In this document: one piece after another, positions 34,479-43,390 of the stretch
How the letters are laid out: the number at the start of each line of letters is the position of its first letter
Position numbering within the stretch: the first letter of the stretch is position 1
From: Mesorhizobium sp. dw_380
GTDB lineage: Bacteria > Pseudomonadota > Alphaproteobacteria > Rhizobiales > Rhizobiaceae
Direction of reading: 5' to 3'
DNA length: 64,000 nt
Assembly (NCBI RefSeq): GCF_018588885.1
Contig: NZ_JAFFIW010000030.1
Span: forward strand, 1-64,000
The notes under the pieces: generated by a model
What the model was told of the DNA's origin: nothing
Seen by the model: the letters and a program-made list of their open reading frames with translations, nothing else
Database searches by the model: none
Program-made: the position numbers and the translations under genes

Positions 34479-35636
34479 CTAGATAAGATCAGCCTTCGCC
34501 AGGTCGCGCATCAGATGGCTGGCGCCGTAGGTCCAGTGCGGGCAATCGGGCGACAGCCGCACACGGTTGACCAGCGCGCCGAATTTCTCCGACGAGATGG
34601 TGACGATGTCGCCGACCTTGTGCGTAAAACCCTTGCCCTTTTCGCCGCGATCCTTCGATGGCACGAACATGGTGCCGAGATAGAGCGCCAGCCCGTCCGG
34701 ATATTGGTGGTGCGGGCCCATGGCCGCGGCAACCAGTTCTTCCGGCGAACGGCTGATCTCGGCCATCGAGCTTGCGCCCTCCAGCGAAAATCCGTCCTCG
34801 CCCTCCACCTTCAGGCGCACCACGGCCTGCTTGACATCGTCGATCGAGAAAGTGTCATCGAACAAGCGGATAAAGGGGCCAAGCGACGCGGAGGCGTTGT
34901 TGTCCTTGGCCTTGCCGAGCAGCAGCGCGGAGCGCCCTTCGACGTCACGCAGATTGACGTCGTTGCCGATCGTGGCGCCGACGATCCTGCCGCCTGAGGC
35001 GGCGATCATGGCGATCTCCGGCTCCGGATTGTTCCAGGTCGACACCGGATGCAGGCCGACATCGGCGCCGAAGCCGACCGAGGCCATCGGCTGGCATTTG
35101 GTGAAGATCTCGGCATCGGGGCCGATGCCGACTTCCAGATATTGCGACCAGGCACCGCGCGAAATCAGCTTGGCCTTGATCTCCGTCGCTTCGGGCGAAC
35201 CGGGCTTGAGCTTCGAAAGGTCGTGGCCGATCAGCCCGGCAATGTCGGCGCGGATGGCGTCGGCCTTTTCCGCCGAACCGCGTGCCTGCTCCTCGATCAC
35301 CCGTTCGAGCAGGCTGACGACGAATGTTACGCCCGAGGCCTTGATCGCCTGCAGGTCGACCGGGGAAAGCAGATAGGGCTTTGCCGGATTGCGCCTAGTC
35401 TCGAAACTGTTGGCCGCGATGTCATCCAGCGAGCCGATCGGCTTGCCCCTGGCCGAGCGCACATGCCCTGCCGGATCGGCCATCTCGCAGACGTCACGCA
35501 CGGTTGGTGCCGCGCTCGACGTGATGTCGAAGACGGTGCCGTCACGCACCGTGACCACCAGGGGATACGAGGCGTCACTGCCCCTGGCGCGCCCGACAAA
35601 CAGGCCTTCGGCGGGCAGATGTGTCAGGTTCGTCAT
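34479..35636 (-). CDS. Fumarylacetoacetate hydrolase-family enzyme, possibly sugar-acid dehydratase (XylX-like)
   Basis: A 385-residue member of the FAH superfamily. The conserved core lies in the C-terminal two thirds, with metal-ligand-type segments PEPEIAMIA (two Glu) and NDVNLRD (Asp). The extended N-terminal domain and total length match 2-keto-3-deoxy-pentonate dehydratases such as Caulobacter XylX better than true fumarylacetoacetase. Its position ahead of a sugar importer supports a pentose or sugar-acid pathway. No dehydrogenase or sugar-acid dehydratase partner is adjacent. Substrate assignment is inference. Confidence 0.75.
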   Translation of the reverse strand: MTNLTHLPAEGLFVGRARGSDASYPLVVTVRDGTVFDITSSAAPTVRDVCEMADPAGHVRSARGKPIGSLDDIAANSFETRRNPAKPYLLSPVDLQAIKASGVTFVVSLLERVIEEQARGSAEKADAIRADIAGLIGHDLSKLKPGSPEATEIKAKLISRGAWSQYLEVGIGPDAEIFTKCQPMASVGFGADVGLHPVSTWNNPEPEIAMIAASGGRIVGATIGNDVNLRDVEGRSALLLGKAKDNNASASLGPFIRLFDDTFSIDDVKQAVVRLKVEGEDGFSLEGASSMAEISRSPEELVAAAMGPHHQYPDGLALYLGTMFVPSKDRGEKGKGFTHKVGDIVTISSEKFGALVNRVRLSPDCPHWTYGASHLMRDLAKADLI

Positions 35637-35763
35637 GGCGTTGGGTCCTCCGAAAGATCGAAAATGCGCTTGCCGGATCGGCGCGGCACTTTCACCGGAT
35701 TCCTGTCAAAGGTCTATCCCACGACGGATGAATGCATCAACGCAACAGCCAGTGTGATTCCGC

Positions 35764-35792
35764 TTGACAGTTTCATGAATATGAAAAAATCT
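35764..35792 (+). promoter_or_regulatory. Promoter with dyad in spacer, upstream of polyamine-type importer
   Basis: TTGACA (35764-35769), a 17-base spacer, then AAATCT (35787-35792) form a candidate promoter for the importer operon starting at 35821. The spacer is almost entirely the dyad TTTCATGAATATGAAA (35771-35786; arms TTTCAT and ATGAAA). A regulator bound here would compete with RNA polymerase; the XRE-cupin protein encoded within the operon is the natural candidate. Confidence 0.55.
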
Positions 35793-35820
35793 CTGTCGAT
35801 TTCAAAAAGTGGGCAGGTCG

Positions 35821-36705
35821 ATGTCGGCCATCGTTGCAGCGCAGGCGCCAGAAGTCCGATCTTCATCGGGCTTCCGACTCGCGATGCTGCTGCCGGGCGC
35901 GATTGTCACGTTCCTGCTGATCCTGTTTGCGCTTGGCCTCGTGCTGTTCCTGGCCTTCCGCAACAATGACGGTTCACTGCTCGGCACCGGTTTCAGCCTG
36001 GCGAATGTCCTCACCGTGGTTTCCGATCCGCTATACTGGACGGTGACGCTGCGCTCGCTGATCATCGCCGCGCTTGTCACGCTGGCCACGGTCGTTACCG
36101 CCTATCCCGTCGCCTATTATCTTGCCTTCCATGCCGGCAGGCGGCGTGGCCTGCTGTTGTTCCTGGTGACGCTGCCGTTCTGGACCAGCTATCTCCTGCG
36201 CGTCTTCGCCTGGAAGATCGTGCTCGCCTACAACGGCGTCTTGAACTCGGCGCTGATCGAAAGCGGCATCTGGTCGGAGCCGACGCTGGCCTTTCTCAAC
36301 ACGCCGGCGGCCGTCGTCGTCACGCTTGCGCATGCCTATGCGCCGTTCGCCATCCTGCCGATCTATGTGGCGCTGGATACCATTCCGAAATCGCTGATCG
36401 AGGCCGCTTCCGATCTGGGTGCGCGGCCGTTCACCTCGTTCCGCCGCGTCGTGCTGCCCAATTCGATGCCCGGCGTTCTGGCCGCGGCCCTCGTCGTCTT
36501 CGTGCCGACGGTTGGCGACTATGTCACGCCGGCGCTCGTCGGCGGTCCCGCCAGCACCATGATCGGCACGTTGATCCAGGCGCAGTTCGGCAAGGCCAAT
36601 GACTGGCCGTTCGGAGCCGCGCTCTCGGTCTGCGTCATGCTGGTCATCCTCGTCGTGGTGTTGGTCGCCCGGGGCGCCGACCGCAGATTTGGCAGCCGCA
36701 CATGA
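35821..36705 (+). CDS. ABC importer permease, PotB-like (polyamine/amine type)
   Basis: A 294-residue inner-membrane permease with six predicted membrane segments and the coupling loop EAASDLGARPFTSFRRVVLP near residue 198. It resembles PotB/PotH of spermidine/putrescine importers. The ATG at 35821 is preferred over a GTG 12 bases earlier because GGCAGG precedes it. The next permease gene overlaps its end by four bases. First gene of the operon permease-permease-binding protein-(repeat)-regulator-ATPase. Confidence 0.88.
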   Translation: MSAIVAAQAPEVRSSSGFRLAMLLPGAIVTFLLILFALGLVLFLAFRNNDGSLLGTGFSLANVLTVVSDPLYWTVTLRSLIIAALVTLATVVTAYPVAYYLAFHAGRRRGLLLFLVTLPFWTSYLLRVFAWKIVLAYNGVLNSALIESGIWSEPTLAFLNTPAAVVVTLAHAYAPFAILPIYVALDTIPKSLIEAASDLGARPFTSFRRVVLPNSMPGVLAAALVVFVPTVGDYVTPALVGGPASTMIGTLIQAQFGKANDWPFGAALSVCVMLVILVVVLVARGADRRFGSRT

Positions 36706-37532
36706 AAGCGGAGCGCATCAGCACGAAACAGGATGGGCGCTGGCTCGGCCTCTACGTACTTGCCTATCTGGTCTTCCTGTATCTGCCGGTCCTGCTGATC
36801 CCGCTGTTTTCCTTCAACGATTCCATCCAGGCGGCGTTTCCGCTGCAGGGCTTTACGCTGCAATGGTATGCGACACTCCATGGCAATCCGGCGCTGTCCG
36901 GCGCTCTCGAAAACAGTCTTGTCATCGGCGTCATGGCGGCCTCCGGTGCGACGCTCTGCGGCATCACGGTATCCTACATGGATCTCTACGGCCGCTCGCC
37001 GATGGCCGCCACGATCAGCGCCATCGCGCGGCTGCCGATCCTCATTCCGGGCGTCATCGTCGGCATATCGCTGCTGATCCTTGTCAACCTCGTCGGCCTC
37101 GGGCCATCACGCATCGCCATCGTGCTCGGCCACATCCTGGTGGCGCTGCCGACGACGGTGGTGATCATGCGCAGCCGATTCGCCGCCATCCCGAAGACGG
37201 TCCGCGAGGCGGCGCTCGACCTCGGCGCCTCCGACTGGACGACGTTCCGGCGCGTCATGCTGCCGCTCAGCCTGCCTGCCGTGCTGTCGGCCTTCATGCT
37301 CGCCTTCCTGATCTCCTTCGACGAATTCATCGTCGTCTTCTTCCTCGCCGGCACCGAGCCGACGCTGCCGCTCTACATCTGGAGCCAGCTGCGCTTTCCC
37401 CGGTCGCTGCCGACCGTCATGGCCTTGGGGACAGTGATCCTGGCCGTGTCCTTCGTCATCGCCGGCACCGCCGAGGTCCTGCGCCATCGCGGGCTCGGTG
37501 CGGTTCGCCGGGTACCTGCCAATCCAGCCTGA
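36702..37532 (+). CDS. ABC importer permease, PotC-like (polyamine/amine type)
   Basis: A 276-residue inner-membrane permease with six membrane segments; the coupling loop EAALDLGASDWTTFRRVMLP lies near residue 168. It pairs with the PotB-like permease, with which it overlaps by an ATGA. The family transports spermidine, putrescine or related amines, but opine- and betaine-type compounds are also handled by relatives, so specificity is open. Confidence 0.9.
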   Translation: MKAERISTKQDGRWLGLYVLAYLVFLYLPVLLIPLFSFNDSIQAAFPLQGFTLQWYATLHGNPALSGALENSLVIGVMAASGATLCGITVSYMDLYGRSPMAATISAIARLPILIPGVIVGISLLILVNLVGLGPSRIAIVLGHILVALPTTVVIMRSRFAAIPKTVREAALDLGASDWTTFRRVMLPLSLPAVLSAFMLAFLISFDEFIVVFFLAGTEPTLPLYIWSQLRFPRSLPTVMALGTVILAVSFVIAGTAEVLRHRGLGAVRRVPANPA

Positions 37533-37562
37533 TCACAACAACGAAAGAGAGGAGAACGAAAA

Positions 37563-38633
37563 ATGGCATTCCACCTGAAATCGACAGCCGGATCCAAAGC
37601 CCGGGCCGGCCTCGCCGCACTGGCGCTCGCACTGTCGTCGACCGTGGCGCTGGCCGCCGAGAAGCTGCAGTATTTCACCTGGTCGGGTTACGAACTGCCC
37701 GATTTCAACAAGAGCTTCCTCGCCGCGCACCCCGATGGCGTCGAGGCCTCGATCTTCGGTGACGACGATGACGCCTTCACCAAGGTCAAGGCTGGGTTCC
37801 GTCCTGATATCGCGCATCCCTGCTATGACAAGGTGGCGCGCTGGAACAAGGAAGGCCTGCTGCAGCCGATCGACACCAAGCGCATCAAGAACTGGGATTC
37901 GATCTTCCCGGTGTTCAAGAACCTGCCCGACCTGCAGGCCGGCGACGGCAAGGTCTGGATGGTGCCGTGGGACTGGGGCAACACCTCGATCCTCTACCGC
38001 ACCGACCTGGTGAAGAACCCCGAGGCGAGTTGGAACCTTTTGTGGGACAAGCAATATGCCGGCCGCATGGCGACCATCGACGCCGTCCATGACACGCCGA
38101 TCGTTGCCGCGCTTCTGGTCGGCGTCAATCCGTTCGACATGACGCCTGCCGAGATGGACAAGGTGGCGGCAAAATTGCGCGAGCAGCGCCCGCTGCTCTC
38201 CAACTACACCACCGACATGACTTCGGTGGAACAGGCGCTGGCCAGCGGGCAGCTGGTCGCCGCCATGACCTGGAATGCGTCCGCCACGTCGCTCAAGAAG
38301 CAGGGCGTGCCGGTCGAGTTCATGAAGCCGAAGGAGGGGATGCTGACCTGGGCCTGCGGCTTCGTCATGCTGAAGGACGCCAAGAATGTCGATCTCGCCT
38401 ATGACTTCATCAACAGCCGGCTGGATGCCGATTCGGGTAAATACCTGATCCAGTCCTACGGCTATGGCAGCTCGCTCAGCACCGCTTTCGCCGGCGTGCC
38501 GAAGGAGGAACTGGAGAAGCTGCAGCTGCCGTCGGATCCCGAAGTGATGCTGAAAAGCACCATCTTCACAGGACCGATGAAACAGAATGACGATATGGCC
38601 AAGATGTTCGAAAAGGTGAAGGCGGGCGGGTGA
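37563..38633 (+). CDS. ABC importer periplasmic binding protein, PotD/PotF-like
   Basis: A 356-residue binding protein with a signal peptide (about residues 1-31, ending STVALAA) and a type II periplasmic fold beginning KLQYFTWSGYELPDF. Features such as VPWDWGNTSILYRTDLV are typical of the PotD/PotF family. GAGAGGAGA lies just upstream of the ATG. It captures the ligand for the two upstream permeases and the downstream ATPase. Confidence 0.9.
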   Translation: MAFHLKSTAGSKARAGLAALALALSSTVALAAEKLQYFTWSGYELPDFNKSFLAAHPDGVEASIFGDDDDAFTKVKAGFRPDIAHPCYDKVARWNKEGLLQPIDTKRIKNWDSIFPVFKNLPDLQAGDGKVWMVPWDWGNTSILYRTDLVKNPEASWNLLWDKQYAGRMATIDAVHDTPIVAALLVGVNPFDMTPAEMDKVAAKLREQRPLLSNYTTDMTSVEQALASGQLVAAMTWNASATSLKKQGVPVEFMKPKEGMLTWACGFVMLKDAKNVDLAYDFINSRLDADSGKYLIQSYGYGSSLSTAFAGVPKEELEKLQLPSDPEVMLKSTIFTGPMKQNDDMAKMFEKVKAGG

Positions 38634-38644
38634 CGCTAAGGTCT

Positions 38645-38884
38645 TCCCTTCTCCCCTTGTGGGGTGAGCAGCCGGTTCGCGTAAGCGAATTCATCGTGCC
38701 AGTGGCACGATGAAAGGCCGGCGAACGCCGGGACGCTGCGAAGCAGCGGGGACCCGGCAGGGTGGATCGGCTACCACGCCCGGCCCTTCGTAGGCTCAGG
38801 GCGTTCGAAGCTCGAAAAGCCAAGCAATTGGCTTTTCGTCGCTGGGTGAACCGCTTCTCACCCCACAAGGGGAGAAGGGGAAGA
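38645..38884. repeat. Composite inverted-repeat element inside importer operon
   Basis: The ends form a long inverted repeat: CTTCTCCCCTTGTGGGGTGA at about 38650 is matched by TCACCCCACAAGGGGAGAAG at about 38857, extending to some 35 bases with few mismatches. Inner parts hold further palindromes (TTCGCGTAAGCGAA; ATCGTGCCAGTGGCACGAT). It resembles dispersed intergenic elements of Mesorhizobium and separates the binding-protein gene from the regulator gene. The RNA would fold strongly and could attenuate or protect the mRNA. Confidence 0.75.
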
Positions 38885-38900
38885 AAACGAGGACTTACGC

Positions 38901-39509
38901 ATGGATGTTCTTGACGAGGCGGCGCAGAAGTCGAAGGACGATGCCGATGTGCGGGTCGGCCGGCGCGTGCGGGCGCTGCGGCTCGAACGCCACCTGTCGC
39001 TGGCCGAGCTGGCCGCCAGGGCCGGCGTGTCGATCGGTGCGCTGAGCCAGATCGAGCGCGGCATGTCCTCTTTGCGCGTCAAGGTGATCTGGCCGCTCGC
39101 CGCCGCGCTCGACATCGAGCCGTCGGCGCTGATCGCCGACGGCAACGATGCCGTCAGCGATCTCTATTGCGTGCGCGCCAGCAGTCGCCGCGCCATCCCC
39201 GTTAAATCGGAAGGCATTGCAAAGGCGCTGCTGTCGCCGCCGGGTGCGACGCTGACCGGCATGCTGGTGACGGTGGAGGCCGGTGGCGGCACCGCCGAAG
39301 CCTACGCCCATGCCGGCCATGAATTCGGCTGCGTGCTCGCCGGTGAGGTCGAACTGGTGGTCGATTCGACAAAATACGTGCTGAAGACCGGCGACAGTTT
39401 TGCCTTCAAAAGCACGCTGTTGCACGCCTTCCGCAATCCTGGCGTCGAGCAGTGCCAGATCCTCTGGGTCAACACCACGAAACCCTCCGAGGTTCGCGAT
39501 GGCGCCTGA
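38901..39509 (+). CDS. XRE-family regulator with cupin domain, inside importer operon
   Basis: A 202-residue regulator with an N-terminal helix-turn-helix (residues about 20-75, LSLAELAARAGVSIGALSQIERG) and a C-terminal cupin (about 120-195, AGHEFGCVLAGEVELVVDS). Similar proteins such as PuuR control polyamine or amine use. It lies between the importer's binding-protein and ATPase genes, overlapping the ATPase start by 11 bases, so it is co-expressed with the transporter. The likely target is the dyad at 35771-35786. Confidence 0.9.
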   Translation: MDVLDEAAQKSKDDADVRVGRRVRALRLERHLSLAELAARAGVSIGALSQIERGMSSLRVKVIWPLAAALDIEPSALIADGNDAVSDLYCVRASSRRAIPVKSEGIAKALLSPPGATLTGMLVTVEAGGGTAEAYAHAGHEFGCVLAGEVELVVDSTKYVLKTGDSFAFKSTLLHAFRNPGVEQCQILWVNTTKPSEVRDGA

Positions 39510-40584
39510 TCCCCTTGTGCGGCTGCAGGCGGTCTCCAAGATTTTTCCCGGCGGCATCGTCGGGCTCGATGCCGTCGATCTCGACATCATCAGCGGTGAG
39601 TTCATCACCCTGCTCGGGCCGTCGGGCTGCGGCAAGACCACCAGCCTGCGCGTCATCGCCGGCTTCGAAAGCCCATCGAACGGCAAGGTGCTGCTCGACG
39701 GCCGCGACATCACGGGGCTTCGCCCCTTCGACCGGCCTGTCAACACCGTGTTCCAGGACTATGCGCTGTTTCCGCACATGAACGTCGCCGAAAATGTCGG
39801 CTTCGGCCTGTCGCTGCGAAAACTGTCCGGCGCCGAGCAGGCAAAGCGCGTCGGCGAAGCCCTGGACATGGTCGGTCTCGCCGACAAGCTTCGCGCTCGC
39901 GTTTCCGAACTCTCCGGCGGCCAGCGTCAGCGCGTAGCGCTCGCACGCGCCATCGTCTGCGAACCGCGCGTGCTCTTGCTCGACGAGCCTCTATCGGCGC
40001 TGGACGCGCATCTGCGCGAACAGATGCAGGTCGAGTTGAAGCGGCTGCAATCGCGGCTTGGCACCACCTTCGTCATGGTTACCCACGACCAGACCGAGGC
40101 GCTGTCGATCTCCGACCGCATCGTCGTCATGAACAAGGGCCGCATCGAGCAGATCGCGCCGCCGGCGACACTCTACGACCGGCCCGCCACGAAGTTCGTG
40201 GCGAGCTTCATCGGCACCATGAATCTCCTGCAATCGCGTTTTGTCGGCCGCGATGGCGAGCGCCTGCGTTTCACCGCCGGCGCCTTGCCTCTGGAGGCCA
40301 TTTCTGACACCGGCCAATCACCCGGCGAAGGCGAGATGCGAACCATTGGCGTGCGTCCGGAGGATTTGCTGGCAGCGACCGAAGTCGCGCCCGGCACGGC
40401 GCCGGCGCGCGTCAACAGCATCGTCTTTCACGGCCGCACGCTCCGCCTGCATGCCGAACTCGAGCAAGGCGCGCCTGTCGTCATCGATGCACCGCGCCAG
40501 GCCGAGGGTTTTCAATTCTGCGTCGGCGACGTGGCGCATATCAGCCTGCGGCGTGGCGCCAACTGCCCGATGCTCTCGAGCTAG
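39499..40584 (+). CDS. ABC importer ATPase, PotA-like
   Basis: A 361-residue ATPase. Walker A GPSGCGKTT, signature LSGGQRQRVALAR and Walker B VLLLDEPLSALD are present; a TOBE domain occupies about residues 270-355. The start at 39499 overlaps the end of the regulator gene, a common coupling, and puts the family N-terminus (LVRLQAVSKIF) directly after the Met. It energises the PotB/PotC-like permeases encoded upstream. Confidence 0.92.
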   Translation: MAPDPLVRLQAVSKIFPGGIVGLDAVDLDIISGEFITLLGPSGCGKTTSLRVIAGFESPSNGKVLLDGRDITGLRPFDRPVNTVFQDYALFPHMNVAENVGFGLSLRKLSGAEQAKRVGEALDMVGLADKLRARVSELSGGQRQRVALARAIVCEPRVLLLDEPLSALDAHLREQMQVELKRLQSRLGTTFVMVTHDQTEALSISDRIVVMNKGRIEQIAPPATLYDRPATKFVASFIGTMNLLQSRFVGRDGERLRFTAGALPLEAISDTGQSPGEGEMRTIGVRPEDLLAATEVAPGTAPARVNSIVFHGRTLRLHAELEQGAPVVIDAPRQAEGFQFCVGDVAHISLRRGANCPMLSS

Positions 40585-40714
40585 CCTCACCGATGCTGGC
40601 AGGGATGTAGATGTCCATCGTCCTGACATGGATTGTCAGCTATCGACCGGTCCGACGATGGCAGGCCAGCAAGCGGTGCCCTACTTCAAGCCAGTCTGAA
40701 CAGGAGGAACCCCC

Positions 40715-41068
40715 ATGACCATTGCGGAAATTGCCAAGGATTTCACCGAACTCCTCAAGCAGGGTGACAACGAAGGCGCTGCCGAAAAATACAATGCCGA
40801 CGATATCGCCAGTTACGAAGCCATGGAGGGGCCGATGGCCATCAGCCACGGCAAGGAGGCTCTCAAGCAGAAAGGCCAGTGGTGGCAAGAGAACAACGAA
40901 GTCCATGGCGGCTCCGTAGAGGGCCCCTATGTCAATGGCGACCAGTTCGCGGTGCGCTTTACGTTTGACGTAACGCCCAAGGCGACCGGCGAGCGAGTCA
41001 CCATGGATGAAGTGGGCCTCTATACGGTCAAGAACGGCAAGATCACCGAAGAGCGCTTCTACTATTGA
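40715..41068 (+). CDS. SnoaL/NTF2-like small protein
   Basis: A 117-residue protein of the NTF2-like superfamily (cone-shaped alpha/beta fold) related to SnoaL-type proteins. The pattern of N-terminal helix (IAEIAKDFTELLKQGDNEGAAEKYNADD) followed by curved beta-strands ending KNGKITEERFYY is typical. Such proteins may be enzymes, binding proteins or stress-related. AGGAGG precedes the ATG. It stands alone between the importer ATPase and the Spx-like gene; no partner suggests a substrate. Confidence 0.82.
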   Translation: MTIAEIAKDFTELLKQGDNEGAAEKYNADDIASYEAMEGPMAISHGKEALKQKGQWWQENNEVHGGSVEGPYVNGDQFAVRFTFDVTPKATGERVTMDEVGLYTVKNGKITEERFYY

Positions 41069-41174
41069 GGCCGGAAACGCCAAAAATCCGCGGATCGGGT
41101 TGGGCGCTGGCAAAGTGGGAAAGAGGGTTTTAGGCTGAGGGAGGATTCGACTTGTCAGCCTAGGGAAGCACGCG

Positions 41175-41525
41175 TTGACCACCACGATGTATGGCATCAC
41201 CACCTGCGACACGATCAGGAAGGCGCGCGTCTGGCTGGAAGGTCATGATGCCGCCTACCATTTCCACGACTACCGGGCAGAGGGGCTGGACGCCAAGCGG
41301 CTGGACGACTGGGTCGGCAAGGTCGGCTGGGAAGTCCTGCTCAACAAGGCCAGCACGACGTTCCGGGAACTGTCGGATAAGGACAAGCAGGGCCTCGACG
41401 AAAAGAAGGCCAAGGCGCTGATGTTGGCCAAGCCGACGATGATCAAGCGGCCGGTGCTGGAGGTTGGTGACCGGATTCTGGTCGGGTTCAAGCCGGATGT
41501 TTATCAGGCGGCGGTGGGGAAGTAG
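41175..41525 (+). CDS. ArsC/Spx-family thioredoxin-fold protein (YffB-like)
   Basis: A 116-residue protein of the ArsC-related family. The N-terminal motif [16 protein letters not shown] has a single Cys in the position of the ArsC catalytic Cys, and the C-terminal segment [16 protein letters not shown] is the usual substrate loop. This fits the YffB/Spx-related subgroup, whose glutathione-linked reductase activity is poorly defined. The TTG at 41175 follows AGGGAAG; the ATG at 41187 is an alternative without a ribosome site. Confidence 0.85.
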   Translation: MTTTMYGITTCDTIRKARVWLEGHDAAYHFHDYRAEGLDAKRLDDWVGKVGWEVLLNKASTTFRELSDKDKQGLDEKKAKALMLAKPTMIKRPVLEVGDRILVGFKPDVYQAAVGK

Positions 41526-41553
41526 AGCCGACGCTGGCCTCGCCGCGTTCCTT

Positions 41554-41736
41554 GGCGCCCCCCTCTGTCCTGCCGGACATCTCCCCCTCAAGGGGGGAGA
41601 TCGGCAGCTTCGACGCTCCGCCATTCTTGTCACGTTCGTAGTTTGCGAAGGCGACGATAACGGCAGATCTCCCCCCTTGAGGGTCCCACGAGGGGGGAGA
41701 TGGCCGGCAGGCCAGAGGGGGCGCTGTCCCGCCGAC
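41554..41736. repeat. Paired palindromic intergenic repeat, locus 2
   Basis: Two inverted copies of the element also seen at 1-177 and 57426-57625: one at about 41554-41608 (C-run, CTCTGTCCTGCCGGACATCT, then a hairpin CCCCCTCAAGGGGGG) and its inverse at about 41661-41736 (including GAGATGGCCGGCAGGCCAGA). It lies between the convergent Spx-like and DUF488 genes and could act as a bidirectional mRNA end. Confidence 0.8.
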
Positions 41737-41754
41737 TCACGAAATTCGAACGCC

Positions 41755-42108
41755 TCAACCCGCACGTAAATACCCCTCCAGCGCCACGGCATTGTTGTGC
41801 GCCTCGTCATGCGCGCCGTAAAGCAGCGTCACCTTGCCTTTACCGAGCAGATCACGCAGCTGCGCCACCGCCTCACCATTCCTGTCCAACTCGGCGCGGT
41901 ACCGCTTCTGAAAATCCGCCCAGCGCGCCGGCTCATGACCGAACCACTTCCGCAAGTCGTCGCTCGGCGCAATGTCCTTCAGCCACAGCGCCAGCGCGGC
42001 ATGCTCTTTGCTGAACCCGCGCGGCCAGATGCGGTCGACCAGCACCCGCTGCCCGTCGCCAGGTGCCGGTGGCTCATAGATGCGCTTGACCGCGATGTCG
42101 AAGGCCAT
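41755..42108 (-). CDS. DUF488-family protein
   Basis: A 117-residue DUF488 protein. The signature VKRIYEPPAPGDGQRVLVDRIWPRG at the N-terminus, WFGHEP in the middle and VTLLYGAHDEAHNNA near the C-terminus are all present. The family is widespread in bacteria with no established activity. The ATG at 42108 has GAGGG nearby; a GTG one codon earlier is possible. It lies 25 bases downstream of the aminopeptidase gene on the same strand and may be read with it. Confidence 0.88.
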   Translation of the reverse strand: MAFDIAVKRIYEPPAPGDGQRVLVDRIWPRGFSKEHAALALWLKDIAPSDDLRKWFGHEPARWADFQKRYRAELDRNGEAVAQLRDLLGKGKVTLLYGAHDEAHNNAVALEGYLRAG

Positions 42109-42133
42109 CACACCCTCGCTGGCTGGAAACTCC

Positions 42134-43390
42134 TCAGGCCCACTCGCCCTTGCGCATGACCGGCACGCGGCTGCCGTCCTTGTTGACGCCGTCGATGTCT
42201 ATCTTGTCCGAGCCGATCATCCAGTCGATGTGGATGAAGCTCTTGTTGCCGCCGCGCGCGGCGATCTCGTCCTGGCTGAGCGAGGCACCGTCGACGAAGC
42301 ACTTGGAATAGCACTGGCCGAGCGCGATATGGCAGGCGGCGTTCTCGTCGAACAGCGTGTTGAAGAACAACAGGCCGCTGGCCGAGATCGGCGAGGAGTG
42401 CGGCACCAGCGCCACTTCGCCGAGACGGCGCGCCCCTTCGTCGGTGTCGAGCACCTTCTTCAGCACGTCCTCGCCCTTCGAGGCCTTGGCCTCGACGATC
42501 CGGCCCGCTTCGAAGCGCACCGCGATATCGTCGATCAGCGTTCCCTGGTAGGACAGCGGCTTGGTCGAGGAGACATGACCCTCGACGCGCCTGGCATGCG
42601 GCGTGGTGAACACCTCTTCGGTCGGGATGTTCGGGTTGCAGGTGATGCCGTTCTTGGCGGTCGAGGCGCCGCCCATCCATTCATGGCCGTCCGCCAGCCC
42701 GACCGTCAGGTCGGTGCCCGGCCCGGTGAAATGCAGCGCATGGAAATTGTGGCCGTTGAGCCATTCGGTGCGGCCGCGCAGGGCTGCATTGTGTGCCTTC
42801 CAGTTGCCGATCGGGTCTTCCACATCCACCCGCGAAGCGGCGAAGATGGCATCGGCGAGCTTCGCCACCGCCAAATCGTCGGCATCGCCAGGGAAGACCT
42901 GTTTGGCCCAGGCGAGGTCAGGGTAGGCGACGATGTTCCAGTTAATGTCAAAGCCGGTGATCTTTTCCAGCGCCGGCTGGTAGGCCATCGAATTGGCCTT
43001 GTTGACGCGCGCCACCTTCGCCGGATCCTGCGCCGACAACAGCGACGGATCCTCGCCGCGCACGGCAAGTCGCGCCGCATTGTTGGAGAAGGCTTTCGCC
43101 ATGCCTTCGTACAGCCAGCCGGCCGCGCGGTCGAACCCGGCATCCGCGCCGAAGCGATAGCGCGCCAGCGTCATCTCGTCATCGTTGAAGATCGGCGTCA
43201 CCAGCCCAGCACCTGCCTTGTAGGCATGCTCGACGATGCGCCTGGTCAGCGGCAGTGCCGCGATCGATGATGTCAGCACCAGATCCTGTCCGGGCTGCAG
43301 TTGCAATCCAACCCTGATGGCGACCTCCGCCAGCCTGTCGAGCTTCACCGGGTCGATCGATGCGGAAACGCCGCGCGAATGTGTGGTCAT
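42134..43390 (-). CDS. M29-family aminopeptidase (AmpS/PepS-like)
   Basis: A 418-residue metal-dependent thermophilic-type aminopeptidase, cytosolic. Metal-ligand segments are visible: KASKGED, RRLGEVALVP (Glu), NAACHIALG (His) and FIHIDWMIG (His, Asp), in the C-terminal domain from about residue 270. Length is normal. The ATG overlaps the stop of the upstream LysR gene by four bases, so both are one transcript, with DUF488 following. Role is presumably peptide turnover. Confidence 0.9.
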   Translation of the reverse strand: MTTHSRGVSASIDPVKLDRLAEVAIRVGLQLQPGQDLVLTSSIAALPLTRRIVEHAYKAGAGLVTPIFNDDEMTLARYRFGADAGFDRAAGWLYEGMAKAFSNNAARLAVRGEDPSLLSAQDPAKVARVNKANSMAYQPALEKITGFDINWNIVAYPDLAWAKQVFPGDADDLAVAKLADAIFAASRVDVEDPIGNWKAHNAALRGRTEWLNGHNFHALHFTGPGTDLTVGLADGHEWMGGASTAKNGITCNPNIPTEEVFTTPHARRVEGHVSSTKPLSYQGTLIDDIAVRFEAGRIVEAKASKGEDVLKKVLDTDEGARRLGEVALVPHSSPISASGLLFFNTLFDENAACHIALGQCYSKCFVDGASLSQDEIAARGGNKSFIHIDWMIGSDKIDIDGVNKDGSRVPVMRKGEWA

